From Lachnospiraceae bacterium (GTDB lineage: Bacteria > Bacillota_A > Clostridia > Lachnospirales > Lachnospiraceae): a stretch of DNA of 64,000 nucleotides. The notes under the pieces are model-generated. The model had not been told where the DNA came from. It did not search any database and was given only the letters and a program-made list of their open reading frames with translations. A program made the position numbers and the translations under genes. Position 1 is the stretch's first letter. Each line of letters opens with the position of its first letter. The stretch spans positions 124,001 to 188,000 of the forward strand of contig QXWX01000001.1 in assembly GCA_009911175.1 (NCBI GenBank), written 5' to 3'. Shown here piece after piece: positions 1 to 8,792 of this stretch.

Positions 1-195
1 ACCTGCCCCCGCGATGATCACCCTGATTCCTTTTCCTTCTGCCGCCTTCGCCCATTCAAAAAACACATCCGGTTCCCGATGCGCGGAGATGATCGTCATC
101 TCATACTCGATCCCAAACTTCTCTAACTGCTTTGCAGCCTTGCTCATAACCTTTAAGTCTGAGTCACTGCCCATTACAATTCCTACCTTCGGCAT
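1..195 (-). CDS. purE: PurE, N5-carboxyaminoimidazole ribonucleotide mutase (5' part only)
   Basis: The first 65 codons of the de novo purine enzyme that converts N5-CAIR to CAIR in the cytoplasm; the rest lies beyond the window's left edge. The translation begins MPKVGIVMGSDSDLKVM and carries the family signature GSDSDL plus ISAHREPD, both of which line the nucleotide/CO2 transfer site in PurE. The ATG at 195 is preceded by GGTGGGAAAAGG. The gene starts inside the 3' end of the upstream aminopeptidase gene (32-base overlap), so the two are probably co-transcribed. The signature residues are intact, so identity is secure although the length cannot be checked. Confidence 0.9.
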   Translation of the reverse strand, partial: MPKVGIVMGSDSDLKVMSKAAKQLEKFGIEYEMTIISAHREPDVFFEWAKAAEGKGIRVIIAGAG

Positions 196-2293
196 CCTTT
201 TCCCACCTTTCTAATGGTTCGTTGAGCACTTCCGTTCCCGGGAGTACAAATCTTCCGTTCTTCAACAGTATAATTCTTTTTCCTTCTTTTGTCACTACAC
301 TGATTTCATCCAGCTCCTCATAGGGAATCGTGATATCTGTATGACACTGGAAATACGCCTTCTCCGGGTCCTCCTTCCGAAGCCTGGAAATGGAATTGTC
401 CTTCGCCACGATCTCCTTTCCGTTGGGATTATAGACCCTCACATCCTCGCTCCAGCTGTAGCAGGTATCGCCCACCGCAAAGTGGGGGCCTGTCTTTTCC
501 GCAATGAGGATCGGCAGCTTTTCCTCGATCTGATACTTCCTGCCTGCCACGTAAGCGGTGGTATTGGTCCCGATCGCGAACTCTCCCAGCGGCAGCATCG
601 GATGGTCGTGGAGCACATTGTCGCTGACATACTTCCGGTTATCCTCTTCATTTTCAAAGTTGGAACAGGTATAATCCGTGATCCTGCCTTCCCGGAAGGT
701 CAGCTTCAGATCCCTGTACTGCAGCTCGTTCAGGTACACCCTGCTCACGTGCAGAACCCCTTGTGTCCCTTCCAGGACCGGGGAGGTGAAAATCTCGCCC
801 ACCGGGATATTGACGTCTGCCACACAGTTTTCGAAGACCGTCTCTTTTTCCGGATCCTCCAGAGTATGCAGCTTCACTCTGATATCCGTCTCGTTCTTCC
901 CTTTTCCCAGTACATGGACGTACTCTCCCTGATCCAGAGCGTCGATCATCCTCTGCTGTACAGTCTCATAAAGCTTGGCATCCAGGGTATTGATCCGGAT
1001 GACTTCATCAAAGATCTCCGCATACTGCTCTCCGATCTCCGGAACCGGAAACGCGATAATCGTGAAGCTCCGTTCCTCCCCCTTGATATATTGGTTTGTG
1101 ATCTGCCCGGATCTGCTGTCATATGCCAGGGATAAGCTTCGCTGTGCTTCTGTATAGGTGTTGGCTTCCTTTTTCACCTGCGGAGAAAAGGGGTTCTCTC
1201 CAAATGTCTCGATCAGTGCCGGGCCCGCATACTGCGCTGCCTGTCTCTTGCTCTCCTCGTACACATGCCGGACCACATCCAGCTTCCGCTCCATATACCG
1301 CTTGTCCAGGAACAGCGCCTCATCCTGGCGGTGGTCATATTCGTACTGCTTATTCGCGGCAGCTCCCCAGAAACCGACCTTTCTCTGTCCGCGCTTTGTC
1401 ACCACGCTGGAAGCCGCACGGTAAATGACCGGGGCCAGACCCATTTTTTCAAAATTCTCGATCGCCAGCTTGACTACCCGCTCAAATCCCAGACGATAAC
1501 GGATATCTACCACTGATTTTTTTGACAGGTCCTTTCCCGTATTAATAAAGCCGATCCGATAGCCTTCCGTATAGACGTCCGCCATCTTTTTCAGAGTCTC
1601 CAGCGGCAGGCTTCTCAGATGCCTTGCGGTTCCCAGCTCATTTTCTGTAATGTATTCCCCGAAGCGGTACAGATACCTCTCATCGTCCAGGTCTTCACAG
1701 AGCACCACATCCGCCGCAAAGGACTGCATGGGATAGAGCTGTTCCTCAATCCGATCTGTCAGGAAGACATCGCAGTAATCGCTGGCATACCAGTAGAAGA
1801 TGTCCTGTATGCTCTCAGGCTTTGGAATCCCGCCTTCAAAATGATTGTAGACCTGGATCAGCAGTTCGTTCAGGATCGTCAGATAATCGGGCCTGCACTC
1901 GAAGGCATAGGCGATCCCGCCGCGAAGCTCCGTATACAGGAAGCTGAGCAGCTTTCCCATTTCTTCCCCGAAGACGGACACGGCATACTCCGGATTGGCA
2001 TAGCTTTTTTCATAATGATCCGGCAGGATGTCCGCATATAAGGCAAGATTCCCCTCCTGCAGCTCTTCCAGGCTGAGTTTGTGCCAGGAGCCGTCCATGA
2101 TCTGCCTGGTGATCTCTGTCAGCCCCAGGGCAAATCCCGCCATCTGCCGGAAATAATCCCGAAACGGCTCCGCCGTGGTGTCCTCCGCCTGCATCTCCTT
2201 CAATCTTGCGACCGACAGGTCATACCTTTCCTGATATCCTTCCTTTTCAGACTCCGGCGCTCCCTCCGGAATCTGGCCTTGGTTTTCACTCAT
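164..2293 (-). CDS. M29-family aminopeptidase with long N-terminal extension
   Basis: A 709-residue protein. The C-terminal half (about residues 400-690) matches the metallo-aminopeptidase M29 (AmpS/PepS) fold: it has EIFTSP followed by GTQGVLHVS, LGEFAIGTN and GPHFAVGDTCYSWSED, which in this family supply the two-metal site and active-site residues. These enzymes remove N-terminal residues from peptides in the cytoplasm. Ordinary M29 enzymes are about 370-410 residues, so the first ~330 residues here are an additional mostly helical domain without a motif I recognise. No signal peptide is visible. The gene follows a small membrane-protein gene with a 4-base overlap and runs into purE. Family assignment is firm; substrate preference and the role of the extension are unknown. 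Confidence 0.8.
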   Translation of the reverse strand: MSENQGQIPEGAPESEKEGYQERYDLSVARLKEMQAEDTTAEPFRDYFRQMAGFALGLTEITRQIMDGSWHKLSLEELQEGNLALYADILPDHYEKSYANPEYAVSVFGEEMGKLLSFLYTELRGGIAYAFECRPDYLTILNELLIQVYNHFEGGIPKPESIQDIFYWYASDYCDVFLTDRIEEQLYPMQSFAADVVLCEDLDDERYLYRFGEYITENELGTARHLRSLPLETLKKMADVYTEGYRIGFINTGKDLSKKSVVDIRYRLGFERVVKLAIENFEKMGLAPVIYRAASSVVTKRGQRKVGFWGAAANKQYEYDHRQDEALFLDKRYMERKLDVVRHVYEESKRQAAQYAGPALIETFGENPFSPQVKKEANTYTEAQRSLSLAYDSRSGQITNQYIKGEERSFTIIAFPVPEIGEQYAEIFDEVIRINTLDAKLYETVQQRMIDALDQGEYVHVLGKGKNETDIRVKLHTLEDPEKETVFENCVADVNIPVGEIFTSPVLEGTQGVLHVSRVYLNELQYRDLKLTFREGRITDYTCSNFENEEDNRKYVSDNVLHDHPMLPLGEFAIGTNTTAYVAGRKYQIEEKLPILIAEKTGPHFAVGDTCYSWSEDVRVYNPNGKEIVAKDNSISRLRKEDPEKAYFQCHTDITIPYEELDEISVVTKEGKRIILLKNGRFVLPGTEVLNEPLERWEKDAEGRNCNGQ

Positions 2294-2664
2294 TTCCTAA
2301 CTCCTCCACAAAAAATAATGATCAGGCCGAGCAGGATCAGCAGATTCGCCGCGATCCCGAGCCTGCAGAAGATATATCTCTTTTCTCTCTCCCGAAATCC
2401 TTTTACACCTGCCCGTACTCCCAGAGCGGAAAATATCATTGCCATGATACCGAATCCGCCGATAAATCCCGCGGCCGCGCCATGCTTCCAGTACGCGATC
2501 CCCACTGCCCCCGCGAGAAGCAGAAAAGAGCCGGAAGCATACCAGCAGGAATGCGCGCCCATGTGGGAATATTTCATAGGGGCCTGTCCGTACTTCCTGG
2601 TCCCCCGCTTTTTTCTCCCCCTGTCACGAATCCGCTTTTTTGTATAGTTTGCGCTTCTGGCCAT
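2290..2664 (-). CDS. Small two- to three-helix membrane protein (DUF6142-like)
   Basis: A 124-residue protein with a strongly basic N-terminus (KKRIRDRGRKKRGTRK) followed by hydrophobic segments near residues 42-58, 64-85 and 103-120. It resembles small uncharacterised Lachnospiraceae membrane proteins of the DUF6142 type, though I recognise this only by general pattern. It overlaps the start of the M29 aminopeptidase by 4 bases and the 3' end of the VanZ-like gene by 41 bases, so the three are tightly coupled and probably translated from one mRNA. No catalytic motif is visible. Function unknown. Confidence 0.6.
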   Translation of the reverse strand: MARSANYTKKRIRDRGRKKRGTRKYGQAPMKYSHMGAHSCWYASGSFLLLAGAVGIAYWKHGAAAGFIGGFGIMAMIFSALGVRAGVKGFREREKRYIFCRLGIAANLLILLGLIIIFCGGVRK

Positions 2665-3115
2665 AACACTTTCTCCTTATGATATTGCAGATCAAAAATA
2701 AAATGTATCCCAGAACACCTCCCAGGGTATTCAGAAGCAGGTCATCCACGTCAAAGCTTCCGACCCTGGCAAATAGCTGAAAGATCTCCACCCCCAGGCT
2801 CAGGGCAAAGCTGTAGAACAGTGTCTGGAAAAATCCTCTGCTCGTGCTTGCCATAGATATGAAAAATCCATACGGCACAAAGATCAGGATATTTCCGAAC
2901 AGATTAGCAAATACGGCAAATACCCCCAGCTCCTCCCTGTATTCGATAAAGCGCATGATCTCCTTGAACAGCACCAGGTTATACCGATACCCTTCCGATG
3001 GCTCCGTGCGTCCGTACCACTCCGCAAAGCACAAAAAATACACCAGAAATGCAATATAAAGTACAAACATTACTTTTCCAAGAATGCGGTACCTTCTAAC
3101 TTGTCTCTGACTCAA
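2624..3115 (-). CDS. VanZ-like family membrane protein
   Basis: A 163-residue protein with four predicted membrane helices and the VanZ-family pattern: a conserved NLFGNILIFVPYGF turn, SLGVEIFQL and VDDLLLNTLGGVLGY. VanZ of the vanA cluster gives low-level teicoplanin resistance; chromosomal homologues mostly have unknown roles in the envelope. The start is probably a TTG at 3115, because GGAG lies about 8 bases upstream and no ATG is placed as well. It overlaps the next downstream gene by 41 bases. Nothing suggests a glycopeptide-resistance cluster here, so a resistance role should not be assumed. Confidence 0.8.
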   Translation of the reverse strand: MSQRQVRRYRILGKVMFVLYIAFLVYFLCFAEWYGRTEPSEGYRYNLVLFKEIMRFIEYREELGVFAVFANLFGNILIFVPYGFFISMASTSRGFFQTLFYSFALSLGVEIFQLFARVGSFDVDDLLLNTLGGVLGYILFLICNIIRRKCYGQKRKLYKKADS

Positions 3116-3165
3116 AATAATACTCCTTCAGATTGTCTCCCGTCCGGTCCCGGCCGGACAGCCCC

Positions 3166-3315
3166 TTAAAATGTGATCTCTCCCCGATGCTTCAAAAGCC
3201 GTGCGCCGTTCACGATGGTGATCACCCCGGATGTGATCCCGATCACGATCATCACGATCCCAAATGCAATATTCATTCCGCCGGATGACGTCATTGTTTT
3301 ATATGCTCTCTCCAT
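3166..3315 (-). CDS. 49-residue single-span membrane protein
   Basis: A short protein with one long hydrophobic stretch (IAFGIVMIVIGITSGVITIV) and a basic tail containing LLKHRGEITF. I chose the ATG at 3315 because AAAGGAG lies about 9 bases upstream; an upstream in-frame start would add 14 residues but has no ribosome binding site. It sits between pyrE and the VanZ-like gene on the same strand. Similar tiny membrane proteins are common in Lachnospiraceae next to pyrE, but no function is known to me. Confidence 0.6.
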   Translation of the reverse strand: MERAYKTMTSSGGMNIAFGIVMIVIGITSGVITIVNGARLLKHRGEITF

Positions 3316-3391
3316 GCAATCATGCTCCTTTGATAGTATTTGTGCTTGGCAGTCCAAAAGCCGCCGCTTTTATAGCGGCCTCCGTTACCGG

Positions 3392-4078
3392 TCACGCTGT
3401 AACCTTCACTCCATATGTATTATAATATGCATCAATCGCTGATTTTAATGTATCATCGATCACGATTTGTCCGCCGCATTCCTGATTGTAGAGACACTCT
3501 ACTACTTCTTCCATACTTACGATCGCCGCCGTGTCAAATCCATAAAGGTCTTTGATCTCATCCAGCGCGCTCTTCTGTCCGCCTTTTCCGACCTCCATGC
3601 GGTTCAGGGACACGATCAGCCCCTTCACCTCCACGTCAGCCTGGGCTTTCAGGATGGGGAAGGTTTCCTCAATCGACTTGCCGGACGTGGTCACATCCTC
3701 AATGATCACTACCCTGTCGCCGTCCTGCAGCTTACTTCCCAGCAGGATTCCCGTATCCCCATGGTCCTTGGTCTCCTTCCGGTTGGAGCAGTACCGCACG
3801 TCCTTGCCGTACAGCCTGCTGATTGCGATCGTCGTCGCCACGGACAGTGGAATCCCCTTGTATGCGGGCCCGAACAGTACGTCAAAATCCAGCCCGTAAT
3901 TGTCATAGATTGCTTTTGCGTAGTATTCTCCCAGCTTCTGGAGCTGGGTTCCCGTCACATAAGCGCCCGCATTCATGAAAAACGGAGATTTTCTTCCGCT
4001 CTTTAATGTGAAGTCACCGAATTGAAGCACCTTGCTTTCCACCATAAATTCAATAAATTCTCTCTTATAGCTCTCCAT
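3392..4078 (-). CDS. pyrE: Orotate phosphoribosyltransferase
   Basis: A 228-residue enzyme that joins orotate to PRPP to form OMP in de novo pyrimidine synthesis (cytoplasm). The PRPP-binding signature is present as VVIIEDVTTSGKS near residues 123-135, and the substrate loop region has FGPAYKGIPL and NRKETKDHGD. Its length is typical of the bacterial long PyrE form. No other pyr gene lies nearby, so it appears to be a stand-alone unit with its own promoter upstream. The gene has no unusual feature and the call is secure. Confidence 0.95.
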   Translation of the reverse strand: MESYKREFIEFMVESKVLQFGDFTLKSGRKSPFFMNAGAYVTGTQLQKLGEYYAKAIYDNYGLDFDVLFGPAYKGIPLSVATTIAISRLYGKDVRYCSNRKETKDHGDTGILLGSKLQDGDRVVIIEDVTTSGKSIEETFPILKAQADVEVKGLIVSLNRMEVGKGGQKSALDEIKDLYGFDTAAIVSMEEVVECLYNQECGGQIVIDDTLKSAIDAYYNTYGVKVTA

Positions 4079-4111
4079 AGTCCTGCTTCTCCTTCTTTTT
4101 GAGTTTCACTT

Positions 4112-4139
4112 ATTATCTTCTCTCAAAATACTTTTTCAA
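4112..4139 (-). promoter_or_regulatory. Probable sigma-A promoter of pyrE
   Basis: On the minus strand TTGAAA and GATAAT are separated by 16 bases, about 35-60 bases upstream of the pyrE ATG. The rest of the 4079-4421 gap holds the terminator of the neighbouring glycosyltransferase gene and a small CTGCC/GGCAG hairpin near 4337-4353; I see no gene in it. Confidence 0.5.
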
Positions 4140-4376
4140 TCTTATCCGATCGTCCTGCGCAAAACGGATATCTTATTTTATATCCTATCGCACAGTTCTG
4201 TACTAAACGTCACCTCATTCTAACATATCATTTCCAAAATAACAATTAAGAAACAGGATTTTGCGGGTAATTTTACCATTTGCATAGAGACGAAACACTG
4301 CAGACCGCTTTTCTGTATCATTTTGTCATACAGGAAGCCTGCCGATGGCAGCCTTTCTGCATACGATGGTATGAGA

Positions 4377-4409
4377 AAAGCCGACCGGAAACGAAGATAT
4401 CCGATCAGC
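4377..4409 (-). terminator. Rho-independent terminator after the glycosyltransferase gene
   Basis: Read on the minus strand, GCTGATCGGA pairs with TCCGGTCGGC (10 pairs including two G-U) around a 10-base loop, followed by TTTTCTC. It lies 12 bases past the stop codon at 4422. Confidence 0.8.
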
Positions 4410-4421
4410 TTTCTACAAATT

Positions 4422-5171
4422 CTATTCTTCAAAACCACTGCCGGACAGGCCCTGCTGCTGAATCAGCTCTGCCTCCTCCTGCGTGATCACATGGTGCCTG
4501 ACCATGCTCTGCAGCACCAGGACCACGCGTCGGGCGGCCAGCTCCCGGCTGATATCCGGGGAATACATGGAAGGTGCGTTGGGCACCCCGGCCAGCATGG
4601 CGGCTTCGTAATCCGTCACTTCTTCAGGCAGCTTCCCGAAGTAACCCATAGAAGCCGCATAGATTCCCTCATAGCCGCTGCCGAAATTGGCCGTATTGAC
4701 ATACAGTTCAAAGAGTTCCTCTTTAGTATAGTTCTTTTCCATATCATATGCCGCAAATACCTCCGCGACTTTTCGCTCTATTCGCTTCTCCTGCGTAAAA
4801 AGCATGTTTTTCGCAATCTGCTGAGTAATCGTACTTCCGCCTTCCACATAAGACATTTCCCGGATATCCGTCCATGCGGCGCGCGCGACCGCGATCGGAT
4901 CAATTCCCGAATGGGACATAAATCGGTGGTCCTCCACGGATATGACGGCTTCTACATAAAAATCAGACATCTCAGAATAGACCGTAAAGTTTTCCTTCGC
5001 GCGGATCTCCTCCACACGCTCTTTAATAGAAGTCTGAGATATGGCGTCCTGGTACATCCGATATCCTTTCACTCCGAAAAAAGCGCCGACTGCCCCTGCC
5101 ATTCCCAAGGCAAGGAGTAGCATGGTAAATATAAATTTTCGGATCGGATGTCTTTTTCTTCTTCTCTTCAC
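4422..5171 (-). CDS. Monofunctional peptidoglycan glycosyltransferase (GT51)
   Basis: A 249-residue type II membrane protein: a basic N-terminus (KRRRKRHPIRK), one membrane anchor at about residues 13-35, then a GT51 domain. The five family motifs are recognisable: SVEDHRFMSHSG with the catalytic Glu in EDHRF, GGSTITQQIAKNM, RKVAEVFAA, and the ELYVNTANFGSGYEGI region. There is no transpeptidase domain, so it polymerises lipid II into glycan strands but does not crosslink. It is shorter than class A penicillin-binding proteins and matches monofunctional MtgA-type enzymes. It follows the ABC permease gene by 46 bases and is closed by a terminator. Confidence 0.88.
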   Translation of the reverse strand: MKRRRKRHPIRKFIFTMLLLALGMAGAVGAFFGVKGYRMYQDAISQTSIKERVEEIRAKENFTVYSEMSDFYVEAVISVEDHRFMSHSGIDPIAVARAAWTDIREMSYVEGGSTITQQIAKNMLFTQEKRIERKVAEVFAAYDMEKNYTKEELFELYVNTANFGSGYEGIYAASMGYFGKLPEEVTDYEAAMLAGVPNAPSMYSPDISRELAARRVVLVLQSMVRHHVITQEEAELIQQQGLSGSGFEE

Positions 5172-5217
5172 TGTCCTGTCAATTCCTTTCCGTACTTTTG
5201 ACCTGCCGTTTCCGGTA

Positions 5218-7806
5218 TCAGGTCATCTCATCACGCAGTGCGTCAATGATATTTTCCTTTCTGATCTTACTTACAGCATACATCATTGTGACGAATATTA
5301 CAAGGAATACACTAAGAACACTGATCCCGATGCCAGTCCACGGTAGAATAAAGGCTGTGTCGTCCGTTGACATGGTCTTAACGATCAGCACGGAAGCCAG
5401 CAGTGACAGAGGGATCCCGATGGCCAGCGCCTTGATGCCGTAAAGCGCGCATTCAAAACGCATCATTTTATTAAAATCCTTATCCGACATTCCCACGGAG
5501 CGCAGCATTGCCAGCTCCCGCCTGCGCAGCTTGATGTTAGTAGAGATCGTATTGAACACATTGGCCGCCGCGATCAGTGAGATCAGAGCAATAAAAAGCC
5601 AGGCAAATACGTTGGCGATAAAGAGGTAATTTCGATACTGCTCAAATGCCTCGCTGGTGTTTATCAGTGTATAGGAATATGATATCCCTTCATCGATCAC
5701 GACCCGGCGCATTTCCTCTACAGCCTGAGACGCGTTTTCCGCTTCAAAGCACATCCCCTTGGCTCTAAGCTCCGCCGGAAGATTCGAAGGCGCCAGTGTT
5801 TCCTTCACTGACCAGGGGGCAATGATCTCCAACGTATAGGGCAGTATTTCCTGCCCGGCGTCATCCACAATCGGCGGAATGTCGGGCGGAACAAACTCTG
5901 CAGGCGTTATGGTAACATTCTGCTCCTGTCCTGTTGTTCCATCCGTCATTTTGGGTGAAATGGCAAGTTCCACGGAAGCACTTTGAAACATATCCGCAAG
6001 GTCTTCAACGCCTTTCACATTGTAGCTGTCGTCGTTGATCTTGGCGACAGCAATCCATTTCCCGTTTTGACCCATATACTCTGCCGCCGGCAGTCCCAGC
6101 TTTTCAACCAGCTTCTGATAAAACGCGTCGTCAAAAAAATGCACTTCCAGCAGAAGCTCCTGATCCTCCCGCGCGAAGCCTCCGCCCGACGCTTCCCAGT
6201 ATGCATCCGTAAGCAGATCCGGAGAAGCCTTGCAGGAAAAAGCGATGGCCGCCCGGCAGGAGCTTTCCGAAATACCGGATATTGTTTTCATCTTGTCATA
6301 AAGGCGGAACAGTTCTTCATCCTCCATCTCCCGCGTACCGAACCCTATATCATAATCAGACACAGTTTTTAACCCGTCCGCCGACTGCTGCATGCTTTCG
6401 ATCAAAGCATTGGCAGATACAAACAATACGATACTCAGTACCAGGGAAAGCACGATACTCCGGTAACGCTTCCGGTTTCGTTTGAAATTTTTCAGGGCAA
6501 GGGTTCCTTCCAGGCCGTACATGCGCTGCTTTCTCTGAGAGATTTCCATCGCCCCGGATTCCACTTTGATCTCATTGGTCTGCCGAATGCATTCCATCAC
6601 CGGCAGGCTGACTGCTTTTTTCGCCGGCAGCCAGGCTGAGATCAGGATCGTAACCAGGCTGACCGCGGTCGCGCCTGCCACCGCCGGGAGAGATACCTTT
6701 GTCATAAGCGGAACCCCTGTGTACAGAACGGCGCCAAACCGGCCGGATACTACGGAGATCACGCCCCGGATGCACCCCAGGCCTGCCAGGATACCGATGG
6801 GAATCCCCGCCGCGCCGATGCACAGTCCTTCAAAAAGAACGGAATTGCGCAGCTGCTTCTCCGTAGCCCCCACAGAGGCCAGCACCCCGATCTCCCGGAT
6901 CCGTTCGCTCAGTGAGATGCTGAAGGAATTATAGATCAGAAAAACCGAGCCGATCATAATGATCGCCAGCACGATTCCCCCGAAGGAATATAAAAACGCC
7001 ATAAACACCTTGTCCGACGGCCTGTCTGAAATTCCCATAATGCGCAGCACATCATAATTCAGCATGCAGGGATATCCGGCTTTTACCTGATCCGTATAGG
7101 AATACACCTTACGCATCTGATCCAGCGTGACAAACAGACTGAGCGGATTGTAGCCGGACGCCGCGTCTGTCTTTGTGATGAGTGTACATCCCGGGGATTC
7201 CTCGGTCTCAAACACCGGGGTCCTGCAGATTCCGACTACCGTATAGGTCTTCTCCTTCCGGGGCAGAAAGTTCTCCGCTCCGGCCTCGTATGGATCGGCC
7301 TGGCTCAGCTCCTGCTCTCCCCGCATACGGCTTCCCACAAAAAGCTCCAGTGTGCTGCCTGTTTTACCGGAAATGCCGCATTCTTTCATAGCGCTTCCGG
7401 ACACAAGTATCTCCCCGTCATTTTCCGGGAGCCGCCCGGACAGCAGCGTGATGGGCAGAGCCTGGAAGGTCTCCTCCTGAAATCCGGCAATGAAAAGATA
7501 GGGCCTGCCGGGATCAGTCTCGTTCTCCGACTTTGCATAACCGATATTTTCAAAGGTCACTGTGTCCGTTACCTCTTTGTCCTTGGAGCGTTCCTGCACA
7601 AAGGAATCATCTACATTCAAAAACGCGGCGCTCCACCCTCCGTACTTCTGTATGGCTCCCCGCGCCATATAGTCCAGCAGTGATACGCCGAAGGTGGTCA
7701 CCCCTGTGATCATCACCGTAGACAATACCACACCAATGATAGTTACGAGGGTCCGTGCGCGGTTCTTTTTCAGCCCCTCCAGGGCGATTTTATGAAAAAT
7801 ATTCAT
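5218..7806 (-). CDS. FtsX/MacB-type ABC transporter permease
   Basis: An 862-residue permease with two FtsX-like halves. There is an N-terminal membrane helix (residues ~15-38) and a large extracellular segment up to ~270. A three-helix FtsX domain follows, containing SERIREIGVLASVGATEKQLRNSVLFEG. A second helix and extracellular domain come next, then a C-terminal three-helix FtsX domain with RRRELAMLRSVGMSDKDF. Its start overlaps the ATPase stop by 4 bases (ATGA), so the two are translationally coupled. The duplicated architecture and the adjacent two-component system resemble exporters that respond to cell-envelope stress or peptide antibiotics. The substrate is not evident from sequence. 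Confidence 0.85.
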   Translation of the reverse strand: MNIFHKIALEGLKKNRARTLVTIIGVVLSTVMITGVTTFGVSLLDYMARGAIQKYGGWSAAFLNVDDSFVQERSKDKEVTDTVTFENIGYAKSENETDPGRPYLFIAGFQEETFQALPITLLSGRLPENDGEILVSGSAMKECGISGKTGSTLELFVGSRMRGEQELSQADPYEAGAENFLPRKEKTYTVVGICRTPVFETEESPGCTLITKTDAASGYNPLSLFVTLDQMRKVYSYTDQVKAGYPCMLNYDVLRIMGISDRPSDKVFMAFLYSFGGIVLAIIMIGSVFLIYNSFSISLSERIREIGVLASVGATEKQLRNSVLFEGLCIGAAGIPIGILAGLGCIRGVISVVSGRFGAVLYTGVPLMTKVSLPAVAGATAVSLVTILISAWLPAKKAVSLPVMECIRQTNEIKVESGAMEISQRKQRMYGLEGTLALKNFKRNRKRYRSIVLSLVLSIVLFVSANALIESMQQSADGLKTVSDYDIGFGTREMEDEELFRLYDKMKTISGISESSCRAAIAFSCKASPDLLTDAYWEASGGGFAREDQELLLEVHFFDDAFYQKLVEKLGLPAAEYMGQNGKWIAVAKINDDSYNVKGVEDLADMFQSASVELAISPKMTDGTTGQEQNVTITPAEFVPPDIPPIVDDAGQEILPYTLEIIAPWSVKETLAPSNLPAELRAKGMCFEAENASQAVEEMRRVVIDEGISYSYTLINTSEAFEQYRNYLFIANVFAWLFIALISLIAAANVFNTISTNIKLRRRELAMLRSVGMSDKDFNKMMRFECALYGIKALAIGIPLSLLASVLIVKTMSTDDTAFILPWTGIGISVLSVFLVIFVTMMYAVSKIRKENIIDALRDEMT

Positions 7807-8567
7807 GGCCGCTTCACCTGCCTTTTGCTCACCTCATCTTCGCTGTCCGGCCGTGTTTCTATTCTGTCCGGGATCCGGGCCTTCGAAGCCGTCTGCCGTT
7901 CATCCTGCAGGATCATCCCGTCTGAAATACGGATGATGCGGTCTGCCTGGAGGGCGATATTTTTATCGTGGGTGACCAGGATCAATGTCTGCCCATATTC
8001 CTTGTTGCTCTTTTTCAAAAGCTTTACGATCTCATGTCCGTTCCGGCTGTCCAGGCTTCCGGTCGGCTCGTCGGCAAGCATCACCTGAGGCGCGTTCATC
8101 AGAGCACGTCCGATGGCGACACGCTGCTGCTGTCCGCCGGAAAGCTGGTTGGGGAGATGCGTCTGACGGTCCTCCAAACCAAGCAGATGCAGCAGGTCAT
8201 TCAGCCGTTTCTGATTCACCTTCCGTCTGTCCATCAGCACCGGCAGGGTGATATTTTCCACCACATTGAGGGTGGGGATCAGGTTATGGAACTGATAGAT
8301 CAGCCCCACCTGCCGTCTCCGGAAGATGGCCAGCTTCTCGTTGCTCTGATCATATACATCCTGCCCGTTCAGATAAATTTTTCCCTTTGTAGGCACGTCT
8401 ACCCCGGCAATGGCGTGGAGCAGCGTGCTTTTTCCGGAACCGGAAGAACCGATGATTGCGGTAAACTCGCCCTTTTCAATCGTCAGCGAGACACCGTTCA
8501 GCGCAACGACCTGGTTTTCGTTCTTGCCGTAAACCTTGTATAAATTTTCCACTTTCAAAAAATCCAT
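7803..8567 (-). CDS. ABC transporter ATP-binding protein (MacB/LolD type)
   Basis: A 254-residue ATPase partner of the downstream permease. It has Walker A IGSSGSGKST, the Q-loop in LIYQFHNLIP, the ABC signature LSGGQQQRVAIGRAL, Walker B VMLADEPTG and the H-loop LVTHD, so the site is complete. I chose the ATG at 8567 since AGGAGG lies 7 bases upstream; the in-frame ATG 33 bases earlier lacks one. An acidic and basic C-terminal tail (~residues 225-254) extends beyond the usual domain. The kinase gene lies upstream on the same strand with a 225-base spacer that probably carries a regulated promoter. Confidence 0.9.
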   Translation of the reverse strand: MDFLKVENLYKVYGKNENQVVALNGVSLTIEKGEFTAIIGSSGSGKSTLLHAIAGVDVPTKGKIYLNGQDVYDQSNEKLAIFRRRQVGLIYQFHNLIPTLNVVENITLPVLMDRRKVNQKRLNDLLHLLGLEDRQTHLPNQLSGGQQQRVAIGRALMNAPQVMLADEPTGSLDSRNGHEIVKLLKKSNKEYGQTLILVTHDKNIALQADRIIRISDGMILQDERQTASKARIPDRIETRPDSEDEVSKRQVKRP

Positions 8568-8721
8568 AATGTGAACCTCCTTTAATTTATGGACGTTCAT
8601 AACCGGATAATCTCTGGATTTCTTCTGTCATAAATGCTAAATACGCGCTTCTCAAATATGGCATTATGCCGAGACGTCCGGTTCTGAACTTATTTTTATC
8701 ATAGGATTTCACACTTACATT

Positions 8722-8751
8722 TTCGTGACTTTTTTGTGAGAGATTCGTCAC
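8722..8751 (-). promoter_or_regulatory. Possible response-regulator operator upstream of the ABC genes
   Basis: The octamers TTCGTGAC (8722-8729) and TTCGTCAC (8744-8751) are direct repeats 22 bases apart. A TATGAT-like -10 (minus strand) lies between them and the ATPase gene, with no good -35, as expected for an activator-dependent promoter. The OmpR-type regulator encoded just upstream is the natural candidate to bind here. The assignment is inference. Confidence 0.35.
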
Positions 8752-8792
8752 ATTTCCATTCGTAAAAATTTCAATTCGTATACAGCTTCCCG

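Noticed and set aside
341..2041. Several long plus-strand open frames opposite the M29 aminopeptidase
   Set aside because: They lack ribosome binding sites and family motifs and lie fully inside a conserved gene on the other strand.
3115..3166. VanZ-like gene considered as part of a glycopeptide-resistance cluster
   Set aside because: No vanHAX, vanS/R or ligase genes are nearby; VanZ-like proteins are common chromosomal genes.
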